Source of the DNA: Microbacterium sp. MM2322
GTDB lineage: Bacteria; Actinomycetota; Actinomycetes; Actinomycetales; Microbacteriaceae
Direction of reading: 5' to 3'
DNA: 64,000 nt
Assembly (NCBI RefSeq): GCF_964186585.1
Contig: NZ_OZ075067.1
Coordinates: 2,976,001 to 3,040,000, forward strand
Numbering within the stretch: the stretch's first letter is position 1; the number at the start of each line of letters is the position of its first letter. Below are positions 1-9,706 of the stretch, one piece after another. The translations under genes were made by a program, and so were the position numbers. The notes under the pieces were generated by a model that ran no database searches, was not told the DNA's origin, and was given only the letters and a program-made list of their open reading frames with translations.

Positions 1-1181
1 TCGACGACGCCGGTCACGGTCGGGATCATGGCATTCCCGAGACCCTGCAGCGCACCGCGCGTCACGAAGAGCACACCGAGCGCTGTGTAGCTGAGGCCGT
101 TGATCACGAGCATCGAGACCGCGAGGTGCACGACCTCATCCGCCCCATCCCCGACGAAGATGCGAACGATCGGACCGCCGAACGAGATGAGCAGGATGCC
201 GAGGCCCACCGCCGTGCCGATCGCGATCCACGTGGCCTGCACCACACCGCGACGGATGCGGTCGGGGCGGCCGGCGCCGTAGTTCTGCGCCACGTACATC
301 GAGACCGCGAGCGACATCGACTGGAGCAGCGCGACCGCGAGGCCGTCGACGCGGGATGCCGCGGTGTACGCCGCGATCGCTTCGCCGCCGAGCGTGTTGA
401 GCGCGACTTGCACCGTGAGCGCACCGATGGCGATGATCGACGCCTGGAAGCCCATCGGCAGGCCGAGACGCAGGTGCCGGACGACGTCGACCCGGGTGAT
501 GCGCCAGTCTTCGCGGTGGAGGTGCAGCTCGGGGATGCGGCGACGGACGAACTCGAGGCACAGGAGCACCGAGACGGCCTGCGCGATCACGGTCGCGAGC
601 GCGGCCCCGGCGACGCCGAGCCCCAGCCACGCGATCGCGGCGATCACGAGAACGACGTTGAGGCCGCACGAGACGATGAGGAAGATGAGCGGCGTCCGGG
701 AGTCGCCGATCGCACGGATGACGGCGGACAGGAAGTTGAAGAACATCAGTGCGCCGGCGCCGAGGAAGCTGATCTGCGTGAAGATCGTCGCGTCGGCGAG
801 GAGCTCCGGCGGGGTCTGCAACAGAACCAGCGCGGGGTGGGCGAGGAGCGGCGCACCGATGGTCAGGAGCACGGTCGTGATCCCGCTGAGCACGGCGCCG
901 GTCGCGACGGAGCGGCGGACACCGGCGGCATCCATCGCTCCGTAGGCCTGCGCGGTCGGGATCGCGAAGCCGGAGGTCAGGCCCCACGCGAAGCCGAGCA
1001 GCAGGAACAGCAGACTCCCCGTCGCGCCGACGGCGGCGAGCGCGTCGACACCGAGTAGCCGACCCACGACGATCGTGTCGGCGAAGTGGTACAGCTGCTG
1101 CACCACGTTGCCGATCATGAGCGGCAGGGTGAACAGGAGGATGACGCGCCAGGGGCGGCCCGTCGTCAGGGAGGTGGCCAT
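1..1181 (-). CDS. MATE family efflux transporter (3' end beyond window)
   Basis: Membrane antiporter of the MATE family, which exports drugs or metabolites using an H+ or Na+ gradient. About 393 residues are visible from the ATG at 1181, and the C-terminus runs off the window edge. The N-terminus shows the typical start of the family (GRPWRVILLFTLPLMIGN, then QQLYHFADTIVVGR), with repeated hydrophobic segments and the internal two-fold repeat of MATE proteins. The start overlaps GGGAGGTGGCC upstream. The gene follows an aldo/keto reductase on the same strand but is separated from it by a terminator, so it is probably transcribed alone. The substrate cannot be told from sequence. Confidence 0.9.
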   Translation of the reverse strand, partial: MATSLTTGRPWRVILLFTLPLMIGNVVQQLYHFADTIVVGRLLGVDALAAVGATGSLLFLLLGFAWGLTSGFAIPTAQAYGAMDAAGVRRSVATGAVLSGITTVLLTIGAPLLAHPALVLLQTPPELLADATIFTQISFLGAGALMFFNFLSAVIRAIGDSRTPLIFLIVSCGLNVVLVIAAIAWLGLGVAGAALATVIAQAVSVLLCLEFVRRRIPELHLHREDWRITRVDVVRHLRLGLPMGFQASIIAIGALTVQVALNTLGGEAIAAYTAASRVDGLAVALLQSMSLAVSMYVAQNYGAGRPDRIRRGVVQATWIAIGTAVGLGILLISFGGPIVRIFVGDGADEVVHLAVSMLVINGLSYTALGVLFVTRGALQGLGNAMIPTVTGVV

Positions 1182-1262
1182 GCGGGCTTTCGGGGATTTC
1201 GAATCGATTCGAGGACGATCGATTGTACCGATCCCCACCTGAGTGCCGAAAGGGGGTCAGAC

Positions 1263-1298
1263 GAAAAAGAGGGGCACCGATTTCTCGGCGCCCCTCTC
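1263..1298 (-). terminator. Rho-independent terminator of the aldo/keto reductase
   Basis: On the minus strand a stem of GAGGGGCGCCGA pairs with TCGGTGCCCCTC around a short GAAA-type loop and is followed by a T5 run. It sits just after the reductase stop codon at 1311, with T-tail polarity matching that gene. Confidence 0.85.
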
Positions 1299-1310
1299 TC
1301 GCGGAGTGGA

Positions 1311-2174
<864 letters not shown>

Positions 2175-2223
2175 CTATGCCTTGACGAAACGTGACGGAT
2201 GCGGCAACGGGCGCGGCGGCGAG

Positions 2224-2264
2224 CAACAAAGGTTGACAAAGCGGACGCCTGTCAACCAAGGTTG
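2224..2264 (+). promoter_or_regulatory. Promoter/operator with GGTTG-type inverted repeats before the HTH gene
   Basis: A perfect 8-bp inverted repeat GGTTGACA (2231-2238) and TGTCAACC (2250-2257) overlaps a TTGACA -35 hexamer at 2233-2238. A second dyad CAACC-AA-GGTTG lies at 2253-2264, and CAAC...GTTG at 2224-2235. Such clustered dyads just before a small HTH gene suggest autoregulation; this is inference. Confidence 0.55.
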
Positions 2265-2269
2265 CTTTC

Positions 2270-2515
2270 ATGAGAAGTCCCGGTGCTATCGAGGTCGCGA
2301 GCGACACCTCCGACCCGAAGGCAGGGCTGCGAGCTGTCGCTTCACTGCGGGTCTTGGCCGACACCCTCGAGCTCCGGCAGGTCGAGGCGGCGCTCCGAGC
2401 CGGAATGACGTGGCAGGGCGTCGCCGATGCACTCGGGGTCACGCGCCAGGCCGTGCACAAGAAGTACGCGAAGCGGATCGACCCGTCCATCGAGGTACCC
2501 CGGAGGCGAGCATGA
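2270..2515 (+). CDS. Small helix-turn-helix protein
   Basis: 81 residues. The centre reads AALRAGMTWQGVADALGVTR followed by QAVHKKYAKR, a clear helix-turn-helix with the recognition helix at about residues 53-62. The N-terminus is a short helical arm (AGLRAVASLRVLADTLELRQ). The stop codon overlaps the start of the next gene (ATGA at 2512-2515), so the two are translationally coupled. Small HTH genes next to Clp-N-domain proteins recur in actinobacteria. It probably regulates its own operon through the dyads upstream. Confidence 0.8.
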   Translation: MRSPGAIEVASDTSDPKAGLRAVASLRVLADTLELRQVEAALRAGMTWQGVADALGVTRQAVHKKYAKRIDPSIEVPRRRA

Positions 2516-3450
2516 GCAAGATGACGACCGCGATCGGGAACGCGCATCGACTGACGCAGTACGCGATGGAGGAGGCATCCCGCGTCGACCGTCGCGAGCT
2601 CGGTGTCGAGCATCTGCTCCTCGCCCTCACCCTCGACGCGTCGGATGCCGGCCAGGTGCTGCGGGCGTCCGGAGTGACCGTCGCCGCGGTTCGCTCCGCT
2701 GTCGCTGCCGAAGAGGCCGAGCAGCTCTCGTCGCTTGGGATGACCGGCGCGCAGATCACGCCCGGACCGATTTCCATAGGCCCCGGAGCGGGCTGGACCT
2801 GGACGCCTGTCGCCGAGAAGCTGCTGACGGCATCCGGCGACGGGACGACCGCCGGCATCCTGCGTCGCGTGCTGGCAGAGCCGAGCGGAGCCATCGCATC
2901 GCTGTTGCGTCGGATGGACGTGTCGGCGGAGGAGCTGCGGGACCGTCTGGACGCTGCAACCGCGCTGCCGCCCGCGGTATCGGTTCGACGGCCGCACCCG
3001 CTCGCCCGATCCGCCGCCGCTTTCGTCGCAGCATCCATCCACGACACGTGGGCGCTCATCAGCAGCGCGGAACGCCTGCCCGAGTGGGAGGAGTCGGTCG
3101 GTCATGTCACCGGAGATTCCGGGGGTGGGTGGATCGGGTCCCCTCGCGACGAGGTGACGGCGAAGCCCGCGTTCCGCCGTCTGCAGATCGCGCTGACGAG
3201 GAATGTCGACGCGCACCGCGTCAGCTGGACGTTCCGCTACCCCGACGCGCCGCGGGCCAACGAGCGTCGCATCAGCCTCCGGCTCGAGCCCGCCGCGGGC
3301 GGGACGATGGTGCACATCGACTACGCCTGGGAGCGCCCGCAGCGCCGACGGCGAGCTGCGCTCGGACCGGTGATGGCGCCGGTGTACCGCCTCGTCGTGG
3401 CCATGCAGGTGGCACGACTGGGCGCCTCCATCGGCGCGGCGTTGCGCTGA
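2512..3450 (+). CDS. Clp N-terminal-domain protein fused to an SRPBCC domain
   Basis: 312 residues with two parts. Residues ~1-150 carry two Clp-N repeats (the substrate/adaptor-binding helices of ClpA/ClpC), with the hallmark ELGVEHLLLALTLDASDAGQVL. There are no AAA+ Walker motifs, so this is not an unfoldase. Residues ~165-312 form an SRPBCC/START-like ligand-binding domain (DTWALISSAERLPEWEESVG, then VSWTFRYPDAP). Known Clp-N-only proteins act as adaptors or decoys. The ligand-binding domain suggests a small molecule controls that role, which is inference. Coupled to the HTH gene by ATGA. Confidence 0.8.
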   Translation: MSKMTTAIGNAHRLTQYAMEEASRVDRRELGVEHLLLALTLDASDAGQVLRASGVTVAAVRSAVAAEEAEQLSSLGMTGAQITPGPISIGPGAGWTWTPVAEKLLTASGDGTTAGILRRVLAEPSGAIASLLRRMDVSAEELRDRLDAATALPPAVSVRRPHPLARSAAAFVAASIHDTWALISSAERLPEWEESVGHVTGDSGGGWIGSPRDEVTAKPAFRRLQIALTRNVDAHRVSWTFRYPDAPRANERRISLRLEPAAGGTMVHIDYAWERPQRRRRAALGPVMAPVYRLVVAMQVARLGASIGAALR

Positions 3451-3549
3451 CAACAGGTGAAGCGATTCACATGAATGGATTCGCCTAGCACTGCGTCCGC
3501 TCCTCGGCAAGCGTTCGTGGCCGAGCCTGCGAAAGCGCACCATTCAGTC

Positions 3550-4140
3550 ATGTCGGAAACACCCGTGTCCGCGACGGATGCCGAGCTGGTGCGACTCCTC
3601 GCCCAGACGGCAACCGGTGACGTCGCCTCATTCGCCCGCGTGTACGACGCGACATCGGCGGCGGCCTTCGGCCTCGCCGTGCGCGTGACGGGCGACCGAG
3701 ATCTCGCAGAAGACGTGCTCCAGAAGGCTTTCGCGTCGGTGTGGACTGACGCGCAGCGGTACAGCGCGCGCCGGACGCCGCCTCGCACGTGGATCCTCGC
3801 GATCGCGCACCGCCACGCGGTCGAGCGTCTGCGCGCAACCCGTGCGGAAGCCCCAGGGGCATCCGCGGTGCACGAGCCGAACCGCACCGCCGCCAGCCAC
3901 CGGCAGCTGCGAAAGCTGCCCGACGACCAGGAGCGCGCGGTTGCGCTCGCCTACCTCGGCGGGTACACCCAGCCCGAGATCGCCGCGATGACCGAGGCTC
4001 CGCTGAGCACCGTGAAGTCGCTGACCCGCAGCGCCCTCGATCAGCTGCGTGACGCCGCTCGGCCGGTCACGGCCGCGATCACCCTGCCGCTGACGGGGTC
4101 GTTTCCGATCCAGCCGCCACCCACGGGAGCGGTCGCTTAG
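3550..4140 (+). CDS. ECF-type RNA polymerase sigma factor
   Basis: 196 residues from the ATG at 3550; an upstream in-frame ATG at 3475 gives a poor N-terminal extension. Region 2 spans residues ~25-90 (FARVYDATSAAAFGLAVRV, DLAEDVLQKAFASVW, PRTWILAIAHRHAVERLR). Region 4 spans ~125-170 (LPDDQERAVALAYLGGYTQ, EIAAMTEAPLSTVKSLTRSA). It resembles SigK-like ECF factors. No anti-sigma gene follows: the next 90 bases hold only a repeat and then an opposite-strand gene. Partner and regulon are unknown. Confidence 0.9.
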   Translation: MSETPVSATDAELVRLLAQTATGDVASFARVYDATSAAAFGLAVRVTGDRDLAEDVLQKAFASVWTDAQRYSARRTPPRTWILAIAHRHAVERLRATRAEAPGASAVHEPNRTAASHRQLRKLPDDQERAVALAYLGGYTQPEIAAMTEAPLSTVKSLTRSALDQLRDAARPVTAAITLPLTGSFPIQPPPTGAVA

Positions 4141-4171
4141 CGGCATCCGTCGGCGTAGCGGCATCCGTCGG

Positions 4172-4217
4172 CGCTCACCCGTCGCGAACTGCGGCACCTG
4201 ACGGCGTGTTGCGACAG
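4172..4217 (-). repeat. Family-2 hairpin element (TGTCGC...GCGACA), single copy
   Basis: Read on the minus strand it matches the ~47-bp element arrayed at 44859-45136: CTGTCGCAACACGCCG at one end and GCAGTTCGCGACGGGTGAGCG-like sequence at the other. It lies between two convergent genes. Confidence 0.7.
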
Positions 4218-4234
4218 CAGAACATGCGCGGCGC

Positions 4235-5887
4235 CTAGACCGCGGCGGCCATCGCGCGGCCGGCGGCGCGGCCCGAGAAGATGCAGCCGCCGAGGAAGGT
4301 GCCCTCGAGCGCACGGTACCCGTGCACGCCGCCCCCGCCGAAGCCGCTCGCCTCACCTGCGGCGTACAGGCCCGGGATCGGCTCCCCCGAAGCGGCGAGC
4401 GCACGACCGGACAGGTCGGTCTCGATGCCGCCGAGGCTCTTCCGCGTGATGACGTGCAGCTTCACCGCGATGAGCGGTCCGTTCTTCGGGTCGGCGATCG
4501 GGCCCGGTGTCGCGACGCGCAGCAGCTTGTCGCCGCGGTAGCGCCGCGCCTGCCGGACCGCGGTGACCTGCGCGTCCTTCGTGAACGGATTCGTCATCTC
4601 GCGGTCGCGGCCCTCGAGTTCGAGGCGCACGCGATCGATGTCGAGCAGAGCGGATGCCGCCCGCATCCGCTCGAGCAACTGCGAAACCGTGTCGGCGACG
4701 ATGAAGTCCGCGCCGCGCTCCTTGAACGCCTCGACGGGTGCCGTCGCCCGGTCGCCCTTCAGCCGCTGCGCGAGGAGTCGCACATCCTTCCCGGTGAGGT
4801 CGGGGTTCTGCTCGCTGCCAGACAGCGCGAACTCCTTCTTCAGGATCGCCTGGTTGAGCACGAACCAGCTGTGGTCGTGACCTCCCCGCACGATGTGTTC
4901 GAGCGTGCCGATCGTGTCGAAGCCCGGGAACAGCGGGGTGGGCAGGCGGTGACCGGTGGCATCCAGCCACAGCGACGAGGGACCCGGCAGGATGCGGATG
5001 CCGTGGCGCGGCCACACCGGGCTGTGGTTCTGGATGCCCTCGACGTAGTGCCACATGCGGTCGCCGTTGATGAGGTGGGCTCCGGCGGTCTCGGCGACCC
5101 CCAGCATCCGTCCGTCGACGTGGGCGGGAACGCCGGAGAGCATCGACTCGGGCGGGCGTCCCATGCGGGCGGGCCACTGTGCGCGGACGAGGTCGTGGTT
5201 GCCGCCGATGCCGCCGCTCGAGACGAGGACCGCGCCGGCGCGGAACGAGAACTCGCCCGTCTCGTCGCGGTTGCTCGGGGCGCCGCGCTCGGCGGAGTCG
5301 GGCGCGAGCACGGCGCCGCTCACGCCGACGACCGCGCCGTCCTCGACCTCGAGCCGGTCGACGCGGTGCCGGAACGCGATGCGCGCGCGGCCGGTCGCAA
5401 CCCCCTCGAGCACTCGGTGGACGAAGGGGTCGAGCACGCCGGGCCCGGTGCCCCACGTGATGTGGAACCGCGGCACGGAGTTACCGTGCGCCGTCGCGCG
5501 GTCGCCGCCGCGCTCGGCCCATCCGACGATCGGGAAGAAGCGGATGCCGCGCTCCCGCAGCCATGCCCGCTTCTCGCCGGCGGCGAACTCGAGATACGCC
5601 TCGGCCCATGCGCGGGGCCAGCGGTCCTCGGGGCGGTCGAAGCCGGCCGAGCCGAACCAGTCCTGCCGCGCGAGTTCGAGGGAGTCCTTGACGCCCAGTC
5701 GGCGCTGCTCGGCCGAGTCGACGAGGAACAGGCCGCCGAACGACCACCAGGCCTGACCGCCGAAGCTCGCCTCGGGTTCCTGCTCGACGATCAGCACACG
5801 CTTGCCCGCGTCGAGGAGTTCGGAGGCGGCGACCAGCCCGGCGAGTCCGGCTCCGACGACGATCGCGCCCGCGGCATCCGTTGTCAT
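4235..5887 (-). CDS. FAD-binding dehydrogenase, 3-ketosteroid dehydrogenase-like
   Basis: 550-residue flavoprotein of the FAD_binding_2 superfamily (fumarate reductase/KSTD type). The N-terminal Rossmann fingerprint is AIVVGAGLAGLVAASELLDAG, with the ribose-binding Glu at the end of the second strand (VLIVEQE). GGQAWWSFGGLFLV marks the FAD pyrophosphate region, and the C-terminal FAD motif is GGGGVHGYRALEGTFLGGCI. Such proteins are annotated as FAD-binding dehydrogenases across Actinomycetota. The substrate is uncertain; the active-site region RKSLGGIETDLSGRAL is family-typical. Monocistronic as far as can be seen. Confidence 0.88.
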   Translation of the reverse strand: MTTDAAGAIVVGAGLAGLVAASELLDAGKRVLIVEQEPEASFGGQAWWSFGGLFLVDSAEQRRLGVKDSLELARQDWFGSAGFDRPEDRWPRAWAEAYLEFAAGEKRAWLRERGIRFFPIVGWAERGGDRATAHGNSVPRFHITWGTGPGVLDPFVHRVLEGVATGRARIAFRHRVDRLEVEDGAVVGVSGAVLAPDSAERGAPSNRDETGEFSFRAGAVLVSSGGIGGNHDLVRAQWPARMGRPPESMLSGVPAHVDGRMLGVAETAGAHLINGDRMWHYVEGIQNHSPVWPRHGIRILPGPSSLWLDATGHRLPTPLFPGFDTIGTLEHIVRGGHDHSWFVLNQAILKKEFALSGSEQNPDLTGKDVRLLAQRLKGDRATAPVEAFKERGADFIVADTVSQLLERMRAASALLDIDRVRLELEGRDREMTNPFTKDAQVTAVRQARRYRGDKLLRVATPGPIADPKNGPLIAVKLHVITRKSLGGIETDLSGRALAASGEPIPGLYAAGEASGFGGGGVHGYRALEGTFLGGCIFSGRAAGRAMAAAV

Positions 5888-6061
5888 GCGCTGTCTCCTT
5901 CGACGGGCCCGTCCACCGTGACGAGCGCTGAAGCGACTCTAAGCCGCCTCGACGCTCCCGATGCCGTGACAGATGCACGACCGCTGGGGCGGGTGACTAC
6001 TCGCGGGCCGCCCGAGGCGACTCCTGCACCAGCCGTCGTGCAAACGTCACCCGAAGCGCCG

Positions 6062-6922
6062 TTACAGGCTGAAGCCGCCGTCGCTCGTGAGCACCTGCCC
6101 GACGATCCAGGCGCCCTCGGCGGTCGAGAGCCAGCCGATGAGCGCGGCGGGGTCGGTCGGCACGCCGACGCGGCCGAACGGCGTGGACCGCATCCAGTCG
6201 TCGAGGCCCTCGGTGTCGCGGTCGGCGGTGTCGGGGTCCAGGTAGCCCGTGTTCACCGGACCGGGGTTGATCGTGTTGAGCACGATGCCGAGTTCGAGGA
6301 GTTCCGCCGCAACCGTGCGAGTAATGCCGGCGAGGGCCGCCTTGCTCGTCGCGTACGCGACCTCGCCTCGCATCGCGCCGTGACCCTGGCCGGACGTCAT
6401 CCAGAACACGCGACCGGTCGGCTCGGCGTACGGCTTCGCCCCCTCGATCGCGTCGCCCGGCCGGCGCTGGCCGGACTGCGGGGGCGCGAGGCGGCGAGCG
6501 AACTCCGCCGTGAGCAGCAGAGTCGAGCGGGCGTTCGTGTCCCAGAAGGCGTCCAGTCGCTCCGCCGTCATGTCGAGGATGCTGCCGTCATCGCCGCTCT
6601 TGGCGTGATTGCAGACGAGGATGTCGAGGCTTCCGGTGAGCCCAGCGGCGGCGGTGATGAGGGACGGGATGGCCGCGGCATCCGTCAAGTCCGCCTCGGC
6701 GTCACCGAACGTCGCACCCGTGACGAGCGATGAGCGGATGCCGTCGCGCACCGCGTCGAGGTCGTCGCCACCCCACGGCTGGTCGAGGTCGTGGGGGCGC
6801 CAGTGCTGCACGAAGACGCTCGCGCCGAGCTCGGCGAGGCGGGACGCGACGGCGAAGCCGATGCCGCGACGGCGCGAGACGCCGGTGATGAGAGCGGTCT
6901 TACCGGCGAGGGGAAGGGTCAT
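6062..6922 (-). CDS. SDR family oxidoreductase, coupled to a thioesterase-like gene
   Basis: 286 residues from the ATG at 6922. The glycine-rich NAD(P) motif is ITGVSRRRGIGFAVASRL, slightly extended compared with TGxxxGxG. The catalytic Ser lies in FWMTSGQGHGAM, and the Tyr-x3-Lys motif is YATSKAAL. LNTINPGPVNTGY follows. The C-terminal GQVLTSDGGFSL is standard for the family. The cofactor loop resembles 3-ketoacyl-ACP-reductase-like enzymes of unknown substrate. The start overlaps the stop of the upstream gene by ATGA, so the pair is co-translated. Confidence 0.9.
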   Translation of the reverse strand: MTLPLAGKTALITGVSRRRGIGFAVASRLAELGASVFVQHWRPHDLDQPWGGDDLDAVRDGIRSSLVTGATFGDAEADLTDAAAIPSLITAAAGLTGSLDILVCNHAKSGDDGSILDMTAERLDAFWDTNARSTLLLTAEFARRLAPPQSGQRRPGDAIEGAKPYAEPTGRVFWMTSGQGHGAMRGEVAYATSKAALAGITRTVAAELLELGIVLNTINPGPVNTGYLDPDTADRDTEGLDDWMRSTPFGRVGVPTDPAALIGWLSTAEGAWIVGQVLTSDGGFSL

Positions 6923-7713
6923 CGGTTCGGCCTGACGGTGAGGGATTGGACGACGGAGCCGACGACGCCGCGCTCGTCGTGGAGGACGGTGTGGGTCGTG
7001 CCGAGGCCCGACGCGCCGAACGTGACCGTGGTGTCGAATCCGATCCAGCCGTCCTCGGGTTCGCGTACGAGATGCAGGGTGAGGTCCAGGTTCGGGAACG
7101 CGACCTCGCGCGGGTCGGCGCGCGGCGTGATCCCGTTCGCGATGTCGATGAGCGAGGCGAGGCGGGCGGTGGTCGAGACCGGTTCGCCATCGAGGAGCGG
7201 GATGGCGGGGAGGATCCACGTCCACGCCCGGCCGGGCTCCTCCTGGCGGCGGCGCACCTCGCCTACCGTCGCGATGAACTCGCCCGGCCACGCCGACGAG
7301 GGGTCGACCGGTTCGAGAGCGTCGCGCGGCGGCATCGCCGGGTGCCCGGAACCAGCAAGGGCGTCGGTGTCACGGGTGTGCAGCAGCCAGGCGCGCGCCA
7401 CGAGCGCGGGTCGGCCGGCCTGCGCGAGGGTCGCCTCGACGAGCTCGATGCTCCGTCCCGGTCGCAGCACGCGGCAGGTGATCTCGACCTCGTCCATCGC
7501 GATGACACCGAGGATGTCGACCGAGAGGCGCGACAGCTGCATCCGCTGCGGGCTGCGCGCGGCGTGACCGACCTCGATCGCGTGGGCGAGGAGGCCGATC
7601 GGCGGCGCGACGTGCAGCTCGGTGACGTTCCAGGCTCCCCCGGTGAGCGGGGTCGGCCGGAACCTGGTCGCATCGGTGCGTTCAGAATCGATGCGATCGA
7701 AGTAGGAGGGCAC
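6919..7713 (-). CDS. Acyl-CoA thioesterase family protein (double hotdog)
   Basis: 264 residues with two hotdog halves: N-terminal GGAWNVTELHVAPPIGLLAH with MQLSRLSVDILGVIAMDEVE, and C-terminal LASLIDIANGITPRADP with FPNLDLTLHLVREPEDGWIG. This matches the TesB-like thioesterase family proteins common in actinobacteria, which hydrolyse acyl-CoA esters. The GxWN start and the central Asp (IDIANGI) fit the family's active-site region. It is the first gene of a two-gene unit with the downstream SDR, overlapping by 4 bases. Confidence 0.85.
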   Translation of the reverse strand: MPSYFDRIDSERTDATRFRPTPLTGGAWNVTELHVAPPIGLLAHAIEVGHAARSPQRMQLSRLSVDILGVIAMDEVEITCRVLRPGRSIELVEATLAQAGRPALVARAWLLHTRDTDALAGSGHPAMPPRDALEPVDPSSAWPGEFIATVGEVRRRQEEPGRAWTWILPAIPLLDGEPVSTTARLASLIDIANGITPRADPREVAFPNLDLTLHLVREPEDGWIGFDTTVTFGASGLGTTHTVLHDERGVVGSVVQSLTVRPNR

Positions 7714-7770
7714 GAGTAGGGATGCTACCCGCGGCCCCCCAACGGCGCAGGAGGTCAGCGCCGCAGGAGG

Positions 7771-8778
7771 TCAGCGGCGCAGGAGCTTCACGACTCCGGC
7801 GAGCGCCGCGACGCCGGCGACGGATGCCGCGGAGTACAGCCCGAGCCGGTGCCGCAGTGCGCGGGTCTGGATGCTCTCGCCGCGCGCCCGGTCGTCGAAT
7901 GCGCCGTGGGCGCCATGGTCTCCGGGGACCGGTTCGTACAGGTTCGGGGGCGTGGTCGACGATCCCTTGTCGGGGGCGAACTGGCCCTCCCACGCGTTCT
8001 TCGCGAGGTACCAGTCCATGAACCTGCCCGCGACGCGGGTGCCGAGCACGAGGCCGACGGTCGACTCCCCCACCCAGGTGCGACGGCGCGGCTTGTCTGC
8101 CACGTCGCCGACGGCGCGGGCCCCGACCTCGGGCTGGTAGATCGGGGGCACCGGCTGCGGGTGCGTCGGGAAGGGCGACTTCACCCAGCCGAACTGGGTG
8201 GTGTTGAGCGCCGGCATGTCGACGATCGAGACGGCGACGGCACTGCCCTCGTGTGTGAGCTCGGAGACGACCGAGTCGGTGAAGCCGTGGACGGCGTGCT
8301 TCGAGCCGCAGTAGGCCGCCTGGAGAGGGATGCCGCGGTGCGCCAGAGCCGAGCCGATCTGGATGATGTGACCGCGGTCGCGGTGCCGCATCCGGGTCAG
8401 TGCCGCGCGGGTGCCGTTGACGGTGCCGAGGTAGGTGACCTGCGTCGCCCGCTCGTAGTCCTCAGGAGTGGTATCGAGGAACGGGGCGATGGCGCCCGAC
8501 ATGACGTTGTTGACCCACAGGTCGATCTCGCCGAGCTCTGTTTCGACCTCGGCCGCAGCGGCGTCGACGGCAGCGTGGTCGGCGACGTCGACCGAGACCC
8601 CGTGGGAGCGGCGACCCTTCGCCCGGACCTCTGCGGTGGCGGCATCCACTCCGTCACGGCCGCGGGCGAGGACGGCGACATCCCAGCCACGGTCGGCGAG
8701 TTCGCGGACGATCGCCCGACCGAGTCCTGCGCTGCCGCCGGTGACGACGGCGACGCCTCGAGATGTGGTGCTGCTCAC
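7771..8778 (-). CDS. SDR family oxidoreductase with C-terminal membrane segment
   Basis: 335 residues from a GTG at 8778, chosen because GGAGGAG lies 6 bases upstream. Motifs: VVTGGSAGLGRAIVREL (cofactor), NNVMSG (the usual NNAG changed to NNVM), catalytic Ser in QIGSALAHRG, and YCGSKHAV (Tyr-x3-Lys). A tail beyond ~240 residues holds a basic segment and a final hydrophobic helix (YSAASVAGVAALAGVVKLLRR), so it is probably membrane-anchored. Proteins of this layout occur widely in actinobacteria; the substrate is unknown. Confidence 0.88.
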   Translation of the reverse strand: MSSTTSRGVAVVTGGSAGLGRAIVRELADRGWDVAVLARGRDGVDAATAEVRAKGRRSHGVSVDVADHAAVDAAAAEVETELGEIDLWVNNVMSGAIAPFLDTTPEDYERATQVTYLGTVNGTRAALTRMRHRDRGHIIQIGSALAHRGIPLQAAYCGSKHAVHGFTDSVVSELTHEGSAVAVSIVDMPALNTTQFGWVKSPFPTHPQPVPPIYQPEVGARAVGDVADKPRRRTWVGESTVGLVLGTRVAGRFMDWYLAKNAWEGQFAPDKGSSTTPPNLYEPVPGDHGAHGAFDDRARGESIQTRALRHRLGLYSAASVAGVAALAGVVKLLRR

Positions 8779-8948
8779 GGCGACTCCTCCGCGGGGCCCG
8801 ACCGGGCACGAGGTGCCCGCGGAGTCGAGCTTCGACCGCTTCGGCCATCCTTCGGTCGGCGCAGACCCCGGGATATCCCGTTGCCAGGGGGGCGGCGATG
8901 GGGTACGGGCCGCGCCGCGAACCCACCCTCTGCTCGCGAACCCACCCC

Positions 8949-9473
8949 TTAGGCGAGCGGACCAGCGGGTGGGGTCGGGCGGAAGGGGTGGGGTCGGACA
9001 GTCGGGGCGCCGACATCGTTCCATCGGAAGAGGACGAGATGCCAGAGTCCCGGGCTCTTGCGCGAGGGGTCGATGAGGCCGTTCGCGCCGAGTCCGACGA
9101 GACGATCGCGGACGATCCATGACCTCGGCGTCTCTCCGGCAGCGACGACCTCCTGCCACGGGGCGACCGCGTCAGCGAGGTGGATGCCTGCCGCCTCGAG
9201 CGCGTGCGCATCGCGGAGGTCGACGATGCCCGGGGCCTCGACCTCGACCTCGACGATCTCCCGCGCGGCGGCTCGGGCACCTCGATGAGCGATCATCGCG
9301 GCTTCGACGCCATCGACCGACGAGCTCAGGTACAACGTCGGCTGATCAGCTCTGGAGTAGCGGCCAGGGGAACGCGATCCTGCGAGCGCTGCATCGCGGA
9401 AGGCGGGATCGATGGCCCGGTAGAACGTACCTCGGACCGTGGGGGCGAAGATCGAGGGGATGCCTGTCACCAT
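8949..9473 (-). CDS. RES domain protein (NAD+-degrading toxin type)
   Basis: 174 residues. The RES signature is seen as Arg in RGTFYRAIDP, Tyr in PTLYLSSS and downstream Ser, the three residues the family is named after. Characterised RES toxins (MbcT, ParT) phosphorolyse or hydrolyse NAD+ and are held by a DUF2384 (Xre/MbcA) antitoxin encoded upstream. Here no DUF2384 gene is present upstream; only a short frame without a good start lies there (9483-9665). The protein may be orphaned, inactive, or paired with an unrelated antitoxin. Confidence 0.8.
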   Translation of the reverse strand: MVTGIPSIFAPTVRGTFYRAIDPAFRDAALAGSRSPGRYSRADQPTLYLSSSVDGVEAAMIAHRGARAAAREIVEVEVEAPGIVDLRDAHALEAAGIHLADAVAPWQEVVAAGETPRSWIVRDRLVGLGANGLIDPSRKSPGLWHLVLFRWNDVGAPTVRPHPFRPTPPAGPLA

Positions 9474-9482
9474 GTCACCTTC

Positions 9483-9665
9483 TCATCCGACGAGCGGAGC
9501 GGCGGCGGCGGATGTCGGGATGCCGCTGCCGTCGGTGCTCATGGAGGTCATCCGGACGCGTTCGCACAGCGCCCGCGATGAGGTGTCGGCTACGTCAGCG
9601 AGTGCCGCGAGGCCGCGGATCGCGAGTACGACGGTAGTCGTCGGCGCCGTTCTCGAGGCGCGGCG
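9483..9665 (-). pseudogene. Open frame upstream of the RES gene, possible decayed antitoxin
   Basis: A 60-codon open stretch ends 9 bases before the RES start. It encodes VVLAIRGLAALADVADTSS and later RALCERVRMTSMSTDGSG. It has no start codon until an internal ATG near its end. Coding-like segments continue in the other two frames just upstream, as if frameshifted. I cannot assign a family. Confidence 0.25.
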
Positions 9666-9706
9666 TCAGCCGGGGCGATGTCGGAGGTTGGTGCAAGAGT
9701 GAAGGT

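Noticed and set aside
4322-6733. Very long open frame (about 800 codons) on the plus strand
   Set aside because: It is antisense to the FAD dehydrogenase and SDR genes; GC-rich third positions remove stop codons. Composition is Arg/Asp/Glu-rich without any domain.
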